Source: Sphingobacterium faecale
Lineage (GTDB): Bacteria > Bacteroidota > Bacteroidia > Sphingobacteriales > Sphingobacteriaceae
Reading direction: 5' to 3'
Assembly: GCF_016746095.1 (NCBI RefSeq)
Contig: NZ_JAERTY010000003.1
Location: 62,001 to 126,000 of the forward strand
DNA: 64,000 nucleotides
How positions within the stretch are numbered: position 1 is the stretch's first letter; every line of letters starts with the position of its first letter. Below the pieces are notes generated by a model. That model was not told where the DNA came from. It saw nothing but the letters and a program-made list of their open reading frames with translations, and searched no databases. The position numbers were made by a program, and so were the translations under genes. Shown here piece after piece: positions 43,626-53,157 of this stretch.

Positions 43626-44186
43626 CTAATATCTTCGGATTCGGCTCAATGTCTCCTGAGTGATGCCTAGATAAGAAGCAATATGTCCGAGGTTGATACG
43701 ACTTAGCAGTCTAGGTTGCAAGCGGATCAATGACTGGTATCGTTCGGAAGCAGATTCGATATGGAGCGAAATACTACGTTCTTCTAAAATCACACAAACC
43801 TCTTCAGCTATCTTACGCCCGATGAGGTTTAATTCGGGATACATCCGATACAATTCATTTAGATCCTCTACAGAAATAGCATATATCTCAGAATCCTCTA
43901 AAAACTGTATATTCTCAAAAGAAGGCCGATTCGTATACACAGGGAGTATAGAACCGAAGATCTGATTCTCTTCACCAAACCAAGTATTCACCTCCTTGCC
44001 ATCACGATAAAAGTAAGCCCGGATCAAGCCCTTTTCCAAAACAAAATAACTTGACAATACCTGTCCTGATTTCAGAAAATGATCATGCTTCTTCTTAAAA
44101 AAGTGCTTGGTTCTCCCCTCAATAGCTGTTTCCGCCTCTGAACTGAGAAAACCATATCTTTTAAACTGCTGAATAATGGGATTCAT
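43626..44186 (-). CDS. Crp/Fnr family transcriptional regulator
   Basis: This is a 186-residue regulator with a beta-roll sensor domain (about 25-115; SGQVLSSYFVLEKGLIRAYFYRDGKEVNTWF) and a C-terminal helix-turn-helix (LGHIASYLGITQETLSRIRRY, about 166-186). The protein ends right after the recognition helix, as is usual for this Bacteroidota subgroup. It is upstream of and codirectional with the SMR exporter, a frequent neighbour of such regulators. The effector is unknown. It is paralogous to but distinct from the regulator at 33536-34111. Confidence 0.87.
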   Translation of the reverse strand: MNPIIQQFKRYGFLSSEAETAIEGRTKHFFKKKHDHFLKSGQVLSSYFVLEKGLIRAYFYRDGKEVNTWFGEENQIFGSILPVYTNRPSFENIQFLEDSEIYAISVEDLNELYRMYPELNLIGRKIAEEVCVILEERSISLHIESASERYQSLIRLQPRLLSRINLGHIASYLGITQETLSRIRRY

Positions 44187-44240
44187 TCAAAATAGTTAAA
44201 CATTCCACGAAGCCTAAAAGTAATCATAGATCAGGAAATA

Positions 44241-44272
44241 AAAAAACTACGTTTGTCTAAACGTAGTTTTTT
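44241..44272. terminator. Terminator of the acetyltransferase operon
   Basis: A perfect stem, AAAAAACTACGTTT (44241-44254) with AAACGTAGTTTTTT (44259-44272), has a 4-base loop, 21 bases past the acetyltransferase stop. The U-tract works in either direction. Confidence 0.8.
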
Positions 44273-44293
44273 AGGTGGATAGCCAACAGTATA

Positions 44294-44758
44294 TTACAGC
44301 ATCATACGCATAGACATACTGAACGGAATAAGGCCCTCTCGTTGATAAAGAGCTATTGCAGCAATATTGCCTGTCAAAACAGTAAGTTCAAAATAATCCA
44401 CCTGATTAAATTTCCCCCAATCTTTGACCTGTTCAAGAAGCAACTTCCCAATCCCCTTACCTTGCATCCCCTCCGCTACAATAATATCCATAAGATACAC
44501 AGATCTCAGAGGCTTCAAACAATTATAAGGGTCAGTGGATTGTATCTGAGCGACAGCCAAGCCACACACAATCCCTTCCTTTTCATACACAAAGCCAATA
44601 AAATTGTCTTCACCTGCAATAATTTTCTTTATAAAAGTTTCATCCTGTCTAGCAGCATTCATATAGTTCGGTTCATAAACCGCCATCTGCTTGAACAACG
44701 AAAGGTAAAGCGCATCGAGTGCGGAAAGATCAGTCAATTCTGCTTTTCTGATATTCAT
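44294..44758 (-). CDS. GNAT family N-acetyltransferase
   Basis: This is a 154-residue acetyltransferase. The GNAT signature is complete: N-terminal MNIRKAELTDLSALDALYLSLF, strand beta-4 LMDIIVAEGMQGKGIGKLLLEQV with the acetyl-CoA pyrophosphate loop (GMQGKGIG, about 97-104), and the C-terminal FYELTVL-type strand (DYFELTVLTGNIAAIALYQREGL). The substrate is unknown. It lies 3 bases after the hexapeptide acetyltransferase stop, so the two form an operon, possibly for detoxification. Confidence 0.9.
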   Translation of the reverse strand: MNIRKAELTDLSALDALYLSLFKQMAVYEPNYMNAARQDETFIKKIIAGEDNFIGFVYEKEGIVCGLAVAQIQSTDPYNCLKPLRSVYLMDIIVAEGMQGKGIGKLLLEQVKDWGKFNQVDYFELTVLTGNIAAIALYQREGLIPFSMSMRMML

Positions 44759-44761
44759 ATA

Positions 44762-45436
44762 TTAGTCTTTAGAAAGTACACTACTAGCCTCATAAGCCTG
44801 AACCTGTCTATGTAGTTCTGATATATCTGCCGAGGTCAGATAAGGGCGAAGTGCATCAAACTTAGCACTAGACCATTCATACATACGAAGAGCCAGCAGT
44901 TCCTCAACGACATCCTTCTCAAAACGATACCCAATAACCTTCGCCGGATTTCCACCTACTATCGCATACGGAGGCACGTCTTTGGTTACTACAGCAGCTG
45001 CGGCAACTACAGCTCCTTCACCGATATGAACACCAGGCATAATAATGGAACGAATACCAAGCCAGGCTCCGTCATCAATACGGGTATCTCCCTTCTGCTT
45101 ATAAGATTCCAAAATCGATTCCGCAAAAGGATACAAACTGAACCAATCTGTACGATGGGTATTATTCCCTCCCATTAAGATAAGCACCTCGGCACCTATG
45201 CATACATAATCGCCAATATACAATTGATCAATATCCCAGATAGGTTCCCAGTTGGCGACACTGTACTGATCACCATATAAATAACGTACCACACTTTCTT
45301 CAAACGAACCTGTCCAGGCGTTACTATAGTAACTTTTTGTCCCTCTAACGTGGATATTACAATTTGTAACTACCTCATGTAGATATTCTACCTTTGACCA
45401 ATGTTTCTCTGCTTTATCTTTCATATTGTTATTCAT
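44762..45436 (-). CDS. Hexapeptide xenobiotic O-acetyltransferase (Vat/CatB type)
   Basis: This is a 224-residue left-handed beta-helix acetyltransferase. The hexapeptide turns run from about 70 to 175 ([72 protein letters not shown]). The catalytic His falls in [13 protein letters not shown], the loop equivalent to the NH...YPF motif of streptogramin (Vat) and CatB chloramphenicol acetyltransferases. It could therefore inactivate an antibiotic, but many homologs are chromosomal enzymes without resistance function. It is co-transcribed with a GNAT gene. Confidence 0.85.
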   Translation of the reverse strand: MNNNMKDKAEKHWSKVEYLHEVVTNCNIHVRGTKSYYSNAWTGSFEESVVRYLYGDQYSVANWEPIWDIDQLYIGDYVCIGAEVLILMGGNNTHRTDWFSLYPFAESILESYKQKGDTRIDDGAWLGIRSIIMPGVHIGEGAVVAAAAVVTKDVPPYAIVGGNPAKVIGYRFEKDVVEELLALRMYEWSSAKFDALRPYLTSADISELHRQVQAYEASSVLSKD

Positions 45437-45582
45437 TGCACTGTATCCTTTTTCAAATCATCATCAACTACAACTTTCAAAAATACATCATTTCCAAAAC
45501 AACATGATAGGCATTCTGTAGGATAAAGCATTCCTTTTTAAATATTTTCAGCGATCTATCCTACCGCAGTTGATTCCATTTT

Positions 45583-46338
45583 CTAAAGTGTATAAGCCAA
45601 GGAAAAAGAAAAGCCCCGATTATATATCCGTATACGATCTTTAGAATCACCAACATCGTAACTACTAGCATATTGGAACATACTCGATAATCCCTGCATA
45701 TAATTAAGTCCCAACAAAAAACGACGATTCAGTTGCCAAGCTATCCCACCATTAAATCCCATTTCCATCTTCTGCAAATACTTATTCTCCGATTCATCAT
45801 CTCCAGCACTTCCATAAATCTGCTTATCCTTAAACCAAGTACCATCTTCCTCTTTACGTTGGATATCCGCATGCAACAAGGTACTGACATAAGGTCCTGC
45901 ATAGACACGTACCGGACCGACCGCATAATTCAAATTAATGGGCGTAAGGACAATAGACTGCATAGCAATTCTTGAACTATAGTCTCCTCCATCATCAGCA
46001 AGAGATACCCCAAATTTCCGCTGGCTAAACATAAGCTCATGCCCCAATGCAAACCGCTTATTCAATGTTGTCCGAACAAATACTCCGGCCTGAAAACCTA
46101 CTTTATAAGCAGACTCATCATTGGAAAATAAATAATCTATATCCTTACCATGTAGATTAGTATAATTTACGCCAGCTTTCAAGCCCCACGACACCTTGCC
46201 TACCGCCAAGATATCATCCGCAAAAACTGCAATAGAATCGACATCCTCATATCTTGTTGCAACCTGTGCAACCACCGCCTTCTGGCCCAATAACAAACTA
46301 ACTAGCCCAAGGAAAAGTATATTTCTTGTCACGTTCAT
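45583..46338 (-). CDS. Outer-membrane beta-barrel protein of the efflux operon
   Basis: This is a 251-residue porin-like barrel with a signal peptide (MNVTRNILFLGLVSLLLGQKAVVAQ). The start at 46338 is preferred to 46404 because the longer frame runs through the end of the TolC-like gene. The mature part has WGLKAGVNYTNLHGKD, GFQAGVFVRTTLNKRFALGHELMFSQRKFG and a C-terminal GFSFSLAYTL, typical of the outer-membrane beta-barrel family of about 10 strands. It starts 13 bases after the TolC-like gene, so it is the fourth gene of the efflux operon. Its part in metal efflux is unknown. Confidence 0.75.
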   Translation of the reverse strand: MNVTRNILFLGLVSLLLGQKAVVAQVATRYEDVDSIAVFADDILAVGKVSWGLKAGVNYTNLHGKDIDYLFSNDESAYKVGFQAGVFVRTTLNKRFALGHELMFSQRKFGVSLADDGGDYSSRIAMQSIVLTPINLNYAVGPVRVYAGPYVSTLLHADIQRKEEDGTWFKDKQIYGSAGDDESENKYLQKMEMGFNGGIAWQLNRRFLLGLNYMQGLSSMFQYASSYDVGDSKDRIRIYNRGFSFSLAYTL

Positions 46339-46351
46339 AACCAATAATCTT

Positions 46352-47641
46352 TTAAAAATTAATATCCCAAATTCCCACTGCACGCTCCAATTCAACCAAT
46401 GCAACTGCGCAATTATACCGCGTTACATAATAGTTCTGCTGTACTTCAATATAGGTCCGCTGTGCATCTAGCAATTCCAACAAAGAACTCTCGCCACGTT
46501 GATAACTGTAGATTTTACCATCCAAAATAGCTTGTGCATCTGTTAACAGACCGGTTTCAAATTGTGCGACCTGCTTTTGAGCGGCCCGATAACCGTGGTA
46601 AGCTTGTGTCACTTCGCTTTGGATAACTAAAGTAGTTTGTTTATGTTCTTTCTCTGCCTGCAAAATTCCCCATTGAGCAGACCGGACCTCTGCGGGATGC
46701 TTATTGGAAAATTTGAGAGGTACACTGACACCGACCTTTACAGTAGTCATTGAAGGAGTAGGCGCTATAACATTATTCACATACGAGGCATAATCCATAC
46801 CTAAGGAAAGTCCCAGATCTATTGCCCTATTCGCTTTAGCCAGTTTTAATAAACTTGAAGAAAGGTTCTTCTGCTGTAGCGCAGCCTGTAAATCTGCTCT
46901 ATTCACCTTTGCGTCGCCGATTAGTTCACTTAATACAAAATCACGCCCCAGGCCCTTCAGATCACCGGTAGGATTCCAAAGAAAATCAATTTGGTCATCA
47001 CCAAGAAGTGTCGACAAATCAGCTAAAGAGCTTTTCCATTCCGCTTCTGCAGCAAATACCTCATTCAACATTGTAGAGGCCTCCAGTTTGGACTGCCGTG
47101 CATCTACCTGTGAAATACTCCCCAGCCCATAGCGGATGCTATCCGCCTCGGATAGTTTCTTCATCTGTTCGTAGGAAGTTTGCTGTACATCCAATAGCAT
47201 CTTATTTTGCAGGGCTGTTAGATAAGCCAATGTGGCGTCAGCCCGTAGATTCCTAAAATAATCTTCCAACAGCAATTGCGTAAGCTGTACCTGTCCTTTG
47301 GCGACATCCATTCGAGCATGGCGTTTACCGCCAAGCTCAACAGTCCAAGATAACTCAGAAGCAAAACCATATCCCATCTTCATCCGTCGTTGCCCATTAT
47401 CAGAAGCTTCAAACGACAATTCAGGATCTGGAAAAACCCGGGCCTGTAGAATTTCAGCCTCTGCAATATCGACATTAAACTTCTCTGCCGAATAAGCTAG
47501 GTTATTCTTTCCGACCAAACTTACAAACGTAGCATAATCGATATTTTTATAAGCAAAGGAAGGATCCAAGACCTGGGCCGACAGCTGCGTGCCGACAGAT
47601 AGAAAAGCCAGGGCAAGTATGATATTTATATATTTATTCAT
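46352..47641 (-). CDS. TolC-family outer-membrane efflux channel
   Basis: This is a 429-residue outer-membrane channel with a signal peptide (first 22 residues, ending LSAQ). It has two outer-membrane-efflux repeats of long coiled helices (about 55-245 and 255-425), including NLAYSAEKFNVDIAEAEILQARVFPDPELS, the usual entry motif, and YQRGESSLLELLDAQRTYIEVQQNYY near the C-terminus. It closes the tripartite pump as the CzcC/CusC component. It begins 11 bases after the RND pump gene. Confidence 0.92.
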   Translation of the reverse strand: MNKYINIILALAFLSVGTQLSAQVLDPSFAYKNIDYATFVSLVGKNNLAYSAEKFNVDIAEAEILQARVFPDPELSFEASDNGQRRMKMGYGFASELSWTVELGGKRHARMDVAKGQVQLTQLLLEDYFRNLRADATLAYLTALQNKMLLDVQQTSYEQMKKLSEADSIRYGLGSISQVDARQSKLEASTMLNEVFAAEAEWKSSLADLSTLLGDDQIDFLWNPTGDLKGLGRDFVLSELIGDAKVNRADLQAALQQKNLSSSLLKLAKANRAIDLGLSLGMDYASYVNNVIAPTPSMTTVKVGVSVPLKFSNKHPAEVRSAQWGILQAEKEHKQTTLVIQSEVTQAYHGYRAAQKQVAQFETGLLTDAQAILDGKIYSYQRGESSLLELLDAQRTYIEVQQNYYVTRYNCAVALVELERAVGIWDINF

Positions 47642-47652
47642 CTCCGTATAAT

Positions 47653-50600
47653 TTAATCCTGTTTAGAAGCCGTATAGTTTTTCCCCCATTTACGTTCCAC
47701 CAAATAATACAATGCGGGCAAAGCAAACAAAGTAATAATCGTAGAAAACAATAAGCCATATACAATCACTGTAGCCAATGGACGCTGTACATCAGAACCA
47801 ATCCCAGTAGCTAACGATGCAGGGAACAATCCGAGAACAGCTACCGTTGCCGTCATGAGGACTGGTCTAAAACGATGCGCGGCTCCCTCAATAACTGAGC
47901 GGGAAAGATCATATCCCTTTCGTCTCAGTTCATTAATATGTGATATCATAATCACCCCATTCTGAATCGCCACTCCAAACAAAGCAATGAAACCAACAGC
48001 CGACGAAACATTTAAAGACATGCCACGAACATTCAGGGCCAGCATACCTCCAAACAAAGCCAGGGGAACAATACTCATCAAAAGGCCTGCCTGACGGAAC
48101 GAACCGAAGGCGCTGTATAGCAAAATAAACATGATAGCCAATGCCAGCGGCACTATAACGGCCAGACGTTCATAAGCCCGGTTCTGGTTCTCAAACTGTC
48201 CACCCCAGCTGATATGATATTTATCATGATCATACGTAACATTCTTATCAATTGCTTGCTGTGCTTCCGCCAATAAGGAATTCAGATCTCGGTTACGCAC
48301 ATTCAACTTCACGGTAAGGTGTCGTTTATTCATTTCACGGGTAATTGTACTTTCACCTGTACTTAAACGTACGTCAGCAATCTGGGATAATGGAATCTTA
48401 GCACCAGTTTGGGAAGTCAGCATCAGGTTCGATATTTTTTCTGGTGTATTACGACTTGCTTCGCTATACCGACATATAATATCATAGACCTTATGTCCGA
48501 TAAATAACTGGGATACAGCTTTACCACCAATGGCAACCTCAATCAATTCAGCGACATCAGATACATTAAGCCCATACTGTGCTATTTTATCACGATCTGC
48601 ATGAATCTGCAACTGAGGTAAAGGAGGTTCTTGATCAATATCCAAATCTACAGCGCCGGGAATAGTAGCCAATGTCCCCAACACCTCCTCTGCAATACGT
48701 CGTGTTTCTTTAAAATCATCACCATAGACTTTGACTACTAACTCACTGTGCGCACCGGATATCTTATCCATCACCCCATCGATCATAGGCTGGGAGAACC
48801 CGACTGTAAATCCAGGCATACTATCATATACTGTAGCCAACTCGTCAATCAAATCATACTTAGTTTTTCCCTTAGGCCACTCTTTATACGGCTTGATACC
48901 TATAGAAACTTCAAAATGAGACGCTGTCCATGGATCTGTACCATCATCATTACGCCCTGCCTGTACCATAATATAAGTCACCTCATCAAATTCCATCGTC
49001 CTCGCCCGTAAAGTATCACTCATCTCGCTCGCCTTTTGCACCGAGATACCAGGAGGCAACTGTACCTGCAACCATATAGACCCTTCATCAAGAGGTGGCA
49101 AGAAATCCTTACCCACCCGTACAGCCAAAAAGGAAGTCGCGGCTAGAATTAAAAGGAGAGGAATAAAAACCTGCTTTGGCTTTTCCATGATACGTTTTAT
49201 ACCACCCGAGTAAGAATCTGAAATCTTTTCAAGCCACTTGTTATGATAGATTTTCTGTGGTTTTTTATAGATAACATAAGCGATACCAGGAATAACCAAT
49301 AAAGCAACTGCCAGAGCCCCCAACAAAGCATATCCCACAGTGAATGCCATAGGCGTAAAAAGCTTCTTCTCTACACGCTCAAAAGCAAATAATGGCAAGT
49401 AAGCTGTAATAATAATAATCGTCGAAAAGAATACCGGTTTAGCTACCTCTGCTGCGCGTTGCGCTATGCTTTTTTCTTCCAATTCAAGATCTGGATTATC
49501 CTCACGCTTCTTAAGAATAGTTTCCAGCATTACGATCGCTCCATCCACGATAATACCGAAGTCAATAGCCCCTAGCGACAGTAGATTAGCGGGAATATCC
49601 GTAAAGTGCATCAGAATAAAGGCCGTTAACAACGAAAGTGGAATTGTAACCGCTACTAAAAGAGCACCTCGCCAACTGCCTAAAAAGATGATCAATACTA
49701 CAATAACCAATGCCATCCCTTCCAACAGCGTGTGCGATACGGTATTCAAAGTCGTATTAACCAAATCCGTACGATCTAAAAACGTATGAATATGCACTCC
49801 TTCTGGTAATCCTCCATTATTCAATTCCTCTACAGCCTCATGTATACCTTCCAATACAGAAGAAGGGTTCTGCCCTTTGAGCAATAGCACAATACCCTCT
49901 AAACTATCCGAATAATCCCGTTCGCGATCCGTGTAGCCCAATACTCCTTTCCGTTCCAACATGCCATACTTCAGTTCTCCGATATCCTGTAAGAAGATAG
50001 GCACTCCCTTTTCAGATTTTACCACGATCTTTCCCAGATCTTCTAAATCCCGCACTAATCCGATACCGCGCACGACATACCCCAACTCGCCACGAGGAAG
50101 CACACTCCCTCCAGCATTAATATTGTTATTTTCGATAGTCTCAATAACTTCTGTTAAGGTAATAGAATACTGCTCCAGCTTACGAGGATCCACCTCCACC
50201 TGAAACTGCGTCGTAATACCTCCAAAATTGGTCACATCCGCTACCCCCGACACCTGTTTGATACGAGGCATAATGGTAAAATTCTGTAAATCTGTAAGGG
50301 CTCTTAAATCGTGTCCTCCTTTACTCTCTACAATATACCGATACACCTCCCCTGTCGGCGAAGTAAGCGGATCTAATCCAGGAACCGCATCATAAGGCAA
50401 CTCGACCTCATTCAATCGTTCCTCAATTCGTAATCTAGCCCAATAATCATCAACACCATCCTGAAAAACAATAGTAATAATAGATAGACCGAACGTACTT
50501 TTACTACGCATAACATGCATTCCTGGAAGACCATTCAATGCACGCTCTACAGGAATAGTAATCTGTTGTTCAATCTCTTCTGCCGCCAGCCCTGGCACCT

Positions 50601-50751
50601 GAGTTACCACTTGAGACGTCACATCCGCAATATCCGGATAGGCCTCAACAGCAAGTTGCTTCCACGAATAATATCCAAAAAAAGCAATAAGCGTAAACAA
50701 AGCCACCATCACCCAGCGCTTAGCTACACCATTATGTATTAATTTATTCAT
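47653..50751 (-). CDS. Heavy-metal efflux RND pump (CzcA/CusA family)
   Basis: This is a 1032-residue inner-membrane RND antiporter with two large periplasmic loops and twelve transmembrane helices. It has the opening GVAKRWVMVALFTLIAFFGYYSW, the periplasmic QVPGLAAEEIEQQITIPVERALNGLPG, and the TM4 motif AIDFGIIVDGAIVMLE near 395-410. The DFG...DG....E pattern there is that of the Co/Zn/Cd/Ni branch of heavy-metal RND pumps rather than the Cu/Ag branch. Proton energy drives metal export together with the adaptor upstream and the TolC-like channel downstream. Metal identity is inference from this motif. Confidence 0.93.
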   Translation of the reverse strand: MNKLIHNGVAKRWVMVALFTLIAFFGYYSWKQLAVEAYPDIADVTSQVVTQVPGLAAEEIEQQITIPVERALNGLPGMHVMRSKSTFGLSIITIVFQDGVDDYWARLRIEERLNEVELPYDAVPGLDPLTSPTGEVYRYIVESKGGHDLRALTDLQNFTIMPRIKQVSGVADVTNFGGITTQFQVEVDPRKLEQYSITLTEVIETIENNNINAGGSVLPRGELGYVVRGIGLVRDLEDLGKIVVKSEKGVPIFLQDIGELKYGMLERKGVLGYTDRERDYSDSLEGIVLLLKGQNPSSVLEGIHEAVEELNNGGLPEGVHIHTFLDRTDLVNTTLNTVSHTLLEGMALVIVVLIIFLGSWRGALLVAVTIPLSLLTAFILMHFTDIPANLLSLGAIDFGIIVDGAIVMLETILKKREDNPDLELEEKSIAQRAAEVAKPVFFSTIIIITAYLPLFAFERVEKKLFTPMAFTVGYALLGALAVALLVIPGIAYVIYKKPQKIYHNKWLEKISDSYSGGIKRIMEKPKQVFIPLLLILAATSFLAVRVGKDFLPPLDEGSIWLQVQLPPGISVQKASEMSDTLRARTMEFDEVTYIMVQAGRNDDGTDPWTASHFEVSIGIKPYKEWPKGKTKYDLIDELATVYDSMPGFTVGFSQPMIDGVMDKISGAHSELVVKVYGDDFKETRRIAEEVLGTLATIPGAVDLDIDQEPPLPQLQIHADRDKIAQYGLNVSDVAELIEVAIGGKAVSQLFIGHKVYDIICRYSEASRNTPEKISNLMLTSQTGAKIPLSQIADVRLSTGESTITREMNKRHLTVKLNVRNRDLNSLLAEAQQAIDKNVTYDHDKYHISWGGQFENQNRAYERLAVIVPLALAIMFILLYSAFGSFRQAGLLMSIVPLALFGGMLALNVRGMSLNVSSAVGFIALFGVAIQNGVIMISHINELRRKGYDLSRSVIEGAAHRFRPVLMTATVAVLGLFPASLATGIGSDVQRPLATVIVYGLLFSTIITLFALPALYYLVERKWGKNYTASKQD

Positions 50752-50797
50752 CGCTTAATCCTTAATCTATAAACTGTTAACTATGTACACTTCAAGC

Positions 50798-51946
50798 CTA
50801 ATAGCTTCTCAACATCAACGATCCACCACTCGTCACTATAGTCTCTCCAGCTTCAAGGCCAGACGCTACTACAACACGTTCGTTAGAAGTTCCCGAAATA
50901 TTCACTTCTCTTTTCACAAACTTGTTATCTCCCTCTTTTACAAAAACAAACTGCCTGTCATTAGCCTGGAATACAGCACTACTAGGTACAAGAATAGATT
51001 TCTGAGGAGTATCTCTAAAAAGCACCGTTACATACATACCCGGTTTAAGCTCATGATTAATATTATCACACTCAATCAATACCCCAACACTCCGCGTTTC
51101 TTCATCGACAATTTCATTAACGTGGTATACTTTTCCTTTTATGAGATGATCGGGATAGGCCGCAACTTTTATTTCGACTTCATCAAATTCGTGTATAAAA
51201 CGGATATCCTTTTCTTTTACCTGCCCCACAATCCATACCTTAGAAAGTTCGGCGACCACCGCAATAGGTTCAGCATCCTCCTTCAAATATTGTCCGATTA
51301 CAATATTATTATCGACAATCTCTCCTTTGATAGGAGATCTTACAATCATCGGCTTACCAAGAGACATCTTCTCTGGGTTGACATTAAATATTTTTAAAGC
51401 AGATAAAGAGTTTGATAATGCAGATTTTTTAATTTCATAATCGGTTTCGGCATCCTCCAACTCCCGTTGTATCCCTACACCGTTTTTTAAGAGATCTTGC
51501 TGCCGTTTCAAATTCAATTCTGCTTGACGAAATTCCTGACGGGCGTCAGTATATTCTTTCTCCGCATTAAAATAGTCTGGAGAACTCAATTCAAAAATCG
51601 GCGAACCAGGTTGTACCTTCTGTCCCAAACGAACAAATGACCGTAATATCCGACCTGCAAATGGAGACGCAATCTCAGCATAGGCATTAGGAATGGTCTT
51701 GACAGTCCCCGCACTTGTCATCTCCAAAATAAAATCTTCCTCCGTTACAGTTCCAAAACTTAGCTTAGAATGAATCGGAGACGCTGCAGTCAATAAGACC
51801 GCATCACCTTCAATACGATAAGCCTTATTATCTTCTTCCTCTTTTTTTGATGTGCTATTACACGAAGAGAGTACAAAGAAACTAATGCCAATAAAAAACA
51901 ATAGCTTTTTCTTCTCTAGACGGATGTCCTTACTGTTAATTTTCAT
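50798..51946 (-). CDS. RND efflux periplasmic adaptor lipoprotein
   Basis: This is a 382-residue membrane-fusion protein (CzcB/CusB type). A lipobox ends VLSSC near Cys29 when the start at 51946 is used; a longer start at 51991 would bury the signal. The order is beta-barrel and lipoyl halves (PNAYAEIASPFAGRILRSFVRLGQKVQPG), an alpha-hairpin at about 120-185 (FNAEKEYTDARQEFRQAELNLKRQQDLLKNG), and membrane-proximal domains ending GLEAGETIVTSGGSLMLRS. It is the first gene of the efflux operon, 46 bases before the pump. A GGCAC/GTGCC inverted repeat at 51985-51998 lies just upstream. Confidence 0.92.
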   Translation of the reverse strand: MKINSKDIRLEKKKLLFFIGISFFVLSSCNSTSKKEEEDNKAYRIEGDAVLLTAASPIHSKLSFGTVTEEDFILEMTSAGTVKTIPNAYAEIASPFAGRILRSFVRLGQKVQPGSPIFELSSPDYFNAEKEYTDARQEFRQAELNLKRQQDLLKNGVGIQRELEDAETDYEIKKSALSNSLSALKIFNVNPEKMSLGKPMIVRSPIKGEIVDNNIVIGQYLKEDAEPIAVVAELSKVWIVGQVKEKDIRFIHEFDEVEIKVAAYPDHLIKGKVYHVNEIVDEETRSVGVLIECDNINHELKPGMYVTVLFRDTPQKSILVPSSAVFQANDRQFVFVKEGDNKFVKREVNISGTSNERVVVASGLEAGETIVTSGGSLMLRSY

Positions 51947-51984
51947 TGTTTTGCCTTTAATTGATTTCATATTCAAATTAATCT

Positions 51985-51998
51985 GGCACAAAAGTGCC
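51985..51998 (-). promoter_or_regulatory. Inverted repeat upstream of the efflux operon
   Basis: GGCAC (51985-51989) and GTGCC (51994-51998) flank AAAA. On the minus strand the repeat includes CACTTTTG, one base off the -7 consensus, so it could be a promoter-overlapping operator. Confidence 0.3.
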
Positions 51999-52244
51999 CA
52001 TATTAATACCGTAAGGCTGTTAGAGGAGCAGTAGAAAAATATTAGAAATTTATTAGACTCGTTCGAGCATTGGACTTTTCTGTCAACAAAACAAGCCTTT
52101 CCTATACCCTAAAGGGCACCCTACGGAGACTACAGTAAGAAGGAATGATTAAATTAAAAAAGAAATAACTAAGGCTAAGGAAAGTTTTGCTAACTTACAC
52201 CAGAAATATTTACAACTATAAATATTAAATACAACTTTCTTAAA

Positions 52245-52706
52245 ATGGTAGTAATAAACAATTACGAGGAGTACAAATCGTTTGAAGGAAAACAATTAGG
52301 CTCTTCCGATTGGCACAAAATCGATCAAGAGCAGATCAACAGATTTGCGGACGCGACCCTAGATCACCAATGGATACATATCGATCAGGAAAAAGCAAAA
52401 ACGGACAGCCCTTTCAAAACAACGATTGCCCACGGATACCTCACACTTTCCTTGATTCCTTACCTTTGGAAGCAAATTGCGGATGTAAGAAATCTAAAAA
52501 TGGAAATCAACTATGGCATTGAGAATTTAAAATTTGGGCAGGCCGTGTTAGTAGACAGCGAAGTACAACTGCAAGCAAAGGTAAAATCAATACTTAACTT
52601 AAGAGGTACTGTTAAAGCATCCATAGAAGCGACATTGGTAATCAAAGACAATCCTAAACCAGCGTACGTGGGTGATGTTGTATTTCTATATCATTTCCAA
52701 GACTAA
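52245..52706 (+). CDS. MaoC-family hot-dog dehydratase
   Basis: This is a 153-residue hot-dog-fold protein. It has the MaoC/R-specific enoyl-CoA hydratase signature: FADATLDHQWIHIDQEKAKTDSPFKTTIAHGYLTLSLIP, where the D...H pair (Asp40 and His45 region) forms the catalytic dyad, and a following HG-Y-L block. The length equals that of single-domain PhaJ/NodN-like hydratases. It would hydrate enoyl-CoA with R stereochemistry. It is monocistronic and divergent from the efflux operon. Confidence 0.9.
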   Translation: MVVINNYEEYKSFEGKQLGSSDWHKIDQEQINRFADATLDHQWIHIDQEKAKTDSPFKTTIAHGYLTLSLIPYLWKQIADVRNLKMEINYGIENLKFGQAVLVDSEVQLQAKVKSILNLRGTVKASIEATLVIKDNPKPAYVGDVVFLYHFQD

Positions 52707-52712
52707 AAAGAG

Positions 52713-52747
52713 CCCAGCAAAAGTAGGATAGCCCTGCTTTTGCTGGG
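52713..52747. terminator. Terminator between the MaoC and HMA-like genes
   Basis: CCCAGCAAAAG (52713-52723) pairs perfectly with CTTTTGCTGGG (52737-52747). A T-run follows on the minus-strand side (CTCTTTTTA), so the strongest effect is on the leftward HMA-like gene. Confidence 0.75.
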
Positions 52748-52769
52748 AATAATACAGGATACTATCTAC

Positions 52770-53030
52770 TTAAGATAAGGACATAGTCCGTAATGGTATC
52801 CCCATTAAAAAACTATCCAGTTCTTCGCATTTAAAATTATACTCATCCACCTTACTAACAATCTGTGGTACCACGTGTTCATTCGACTCCACACGCAAAA
52901 CCCGATCCTCATCTTCTAAATCCAAGCTCACGATAAGAGGAGTTTTCAGAGACTGTAATCCTTCTAGTATATGGATCTTATCGGTCAATGTCTGAACGTT
53001 GGTCTTGAAAATACTTACAAATTTATACAT
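52770..53030 (-). CDS. HMA-like small protein without metal-binding cysteines
   Basis: This is an 86-residue cytoplasmic protein (start at MYKFVS, 53030). The order of elements, beta-alpha-beta-beta-alpha-beta, with YKFVSIFKTNVQTLTDKIHILEGLQ and RVESNEHVVPQIVSKVDEYNFKCEEL, follows the ferredoxin-like HMA fold. The CxxC motif of copper chaperones is replaced by KTNVQT, so metal binding of the usual type is impossible. Small proteins of this kind occur widely in Bacteroidota, often near metal efflux genes, as here. Its function is unknown. Confidence 0.65.
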   Translation of the reverse strand: MYKFVSIFKTNVQTLTDKIHILEGLQSLKTPLIVSLDLEDEDRVLRVESNEHVVPQIVSKVDEYNFKCEELDSFLMGIPLRTMSLS

Positions 53031-53135
53031 AGTTGCAATCATTGTCGTTACTGTACTTTGAATAACTTATAATCCAAAATTCACGAAAATAACTGAAATA
53101 CAAAGCGCCTTTCGGTGCCAAACGGACAAAATCAG

Positions 53136-53148
53136 GGACGAGCCGTCC
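53136..53148 (-). terminator. Possible terminator of the LytTR operon
   Basis: GGACG/CGTCC forms a perfect 5-bp stem with a 3-base loop, 10 bases past the response-regulator stop; read leftward, it is followed by CTGATTTTG. The stem is short. Confidence 0.3.
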
Positions 53149-53157
53149 GTACCATTA

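Noticed and set aside
50783..51397. 204-codon plus-strand frame opposite the RND adaptor
   Set aside because: The composition is an antisense shadow; the adaptor on the minus strand has clear lipobox and domain features.
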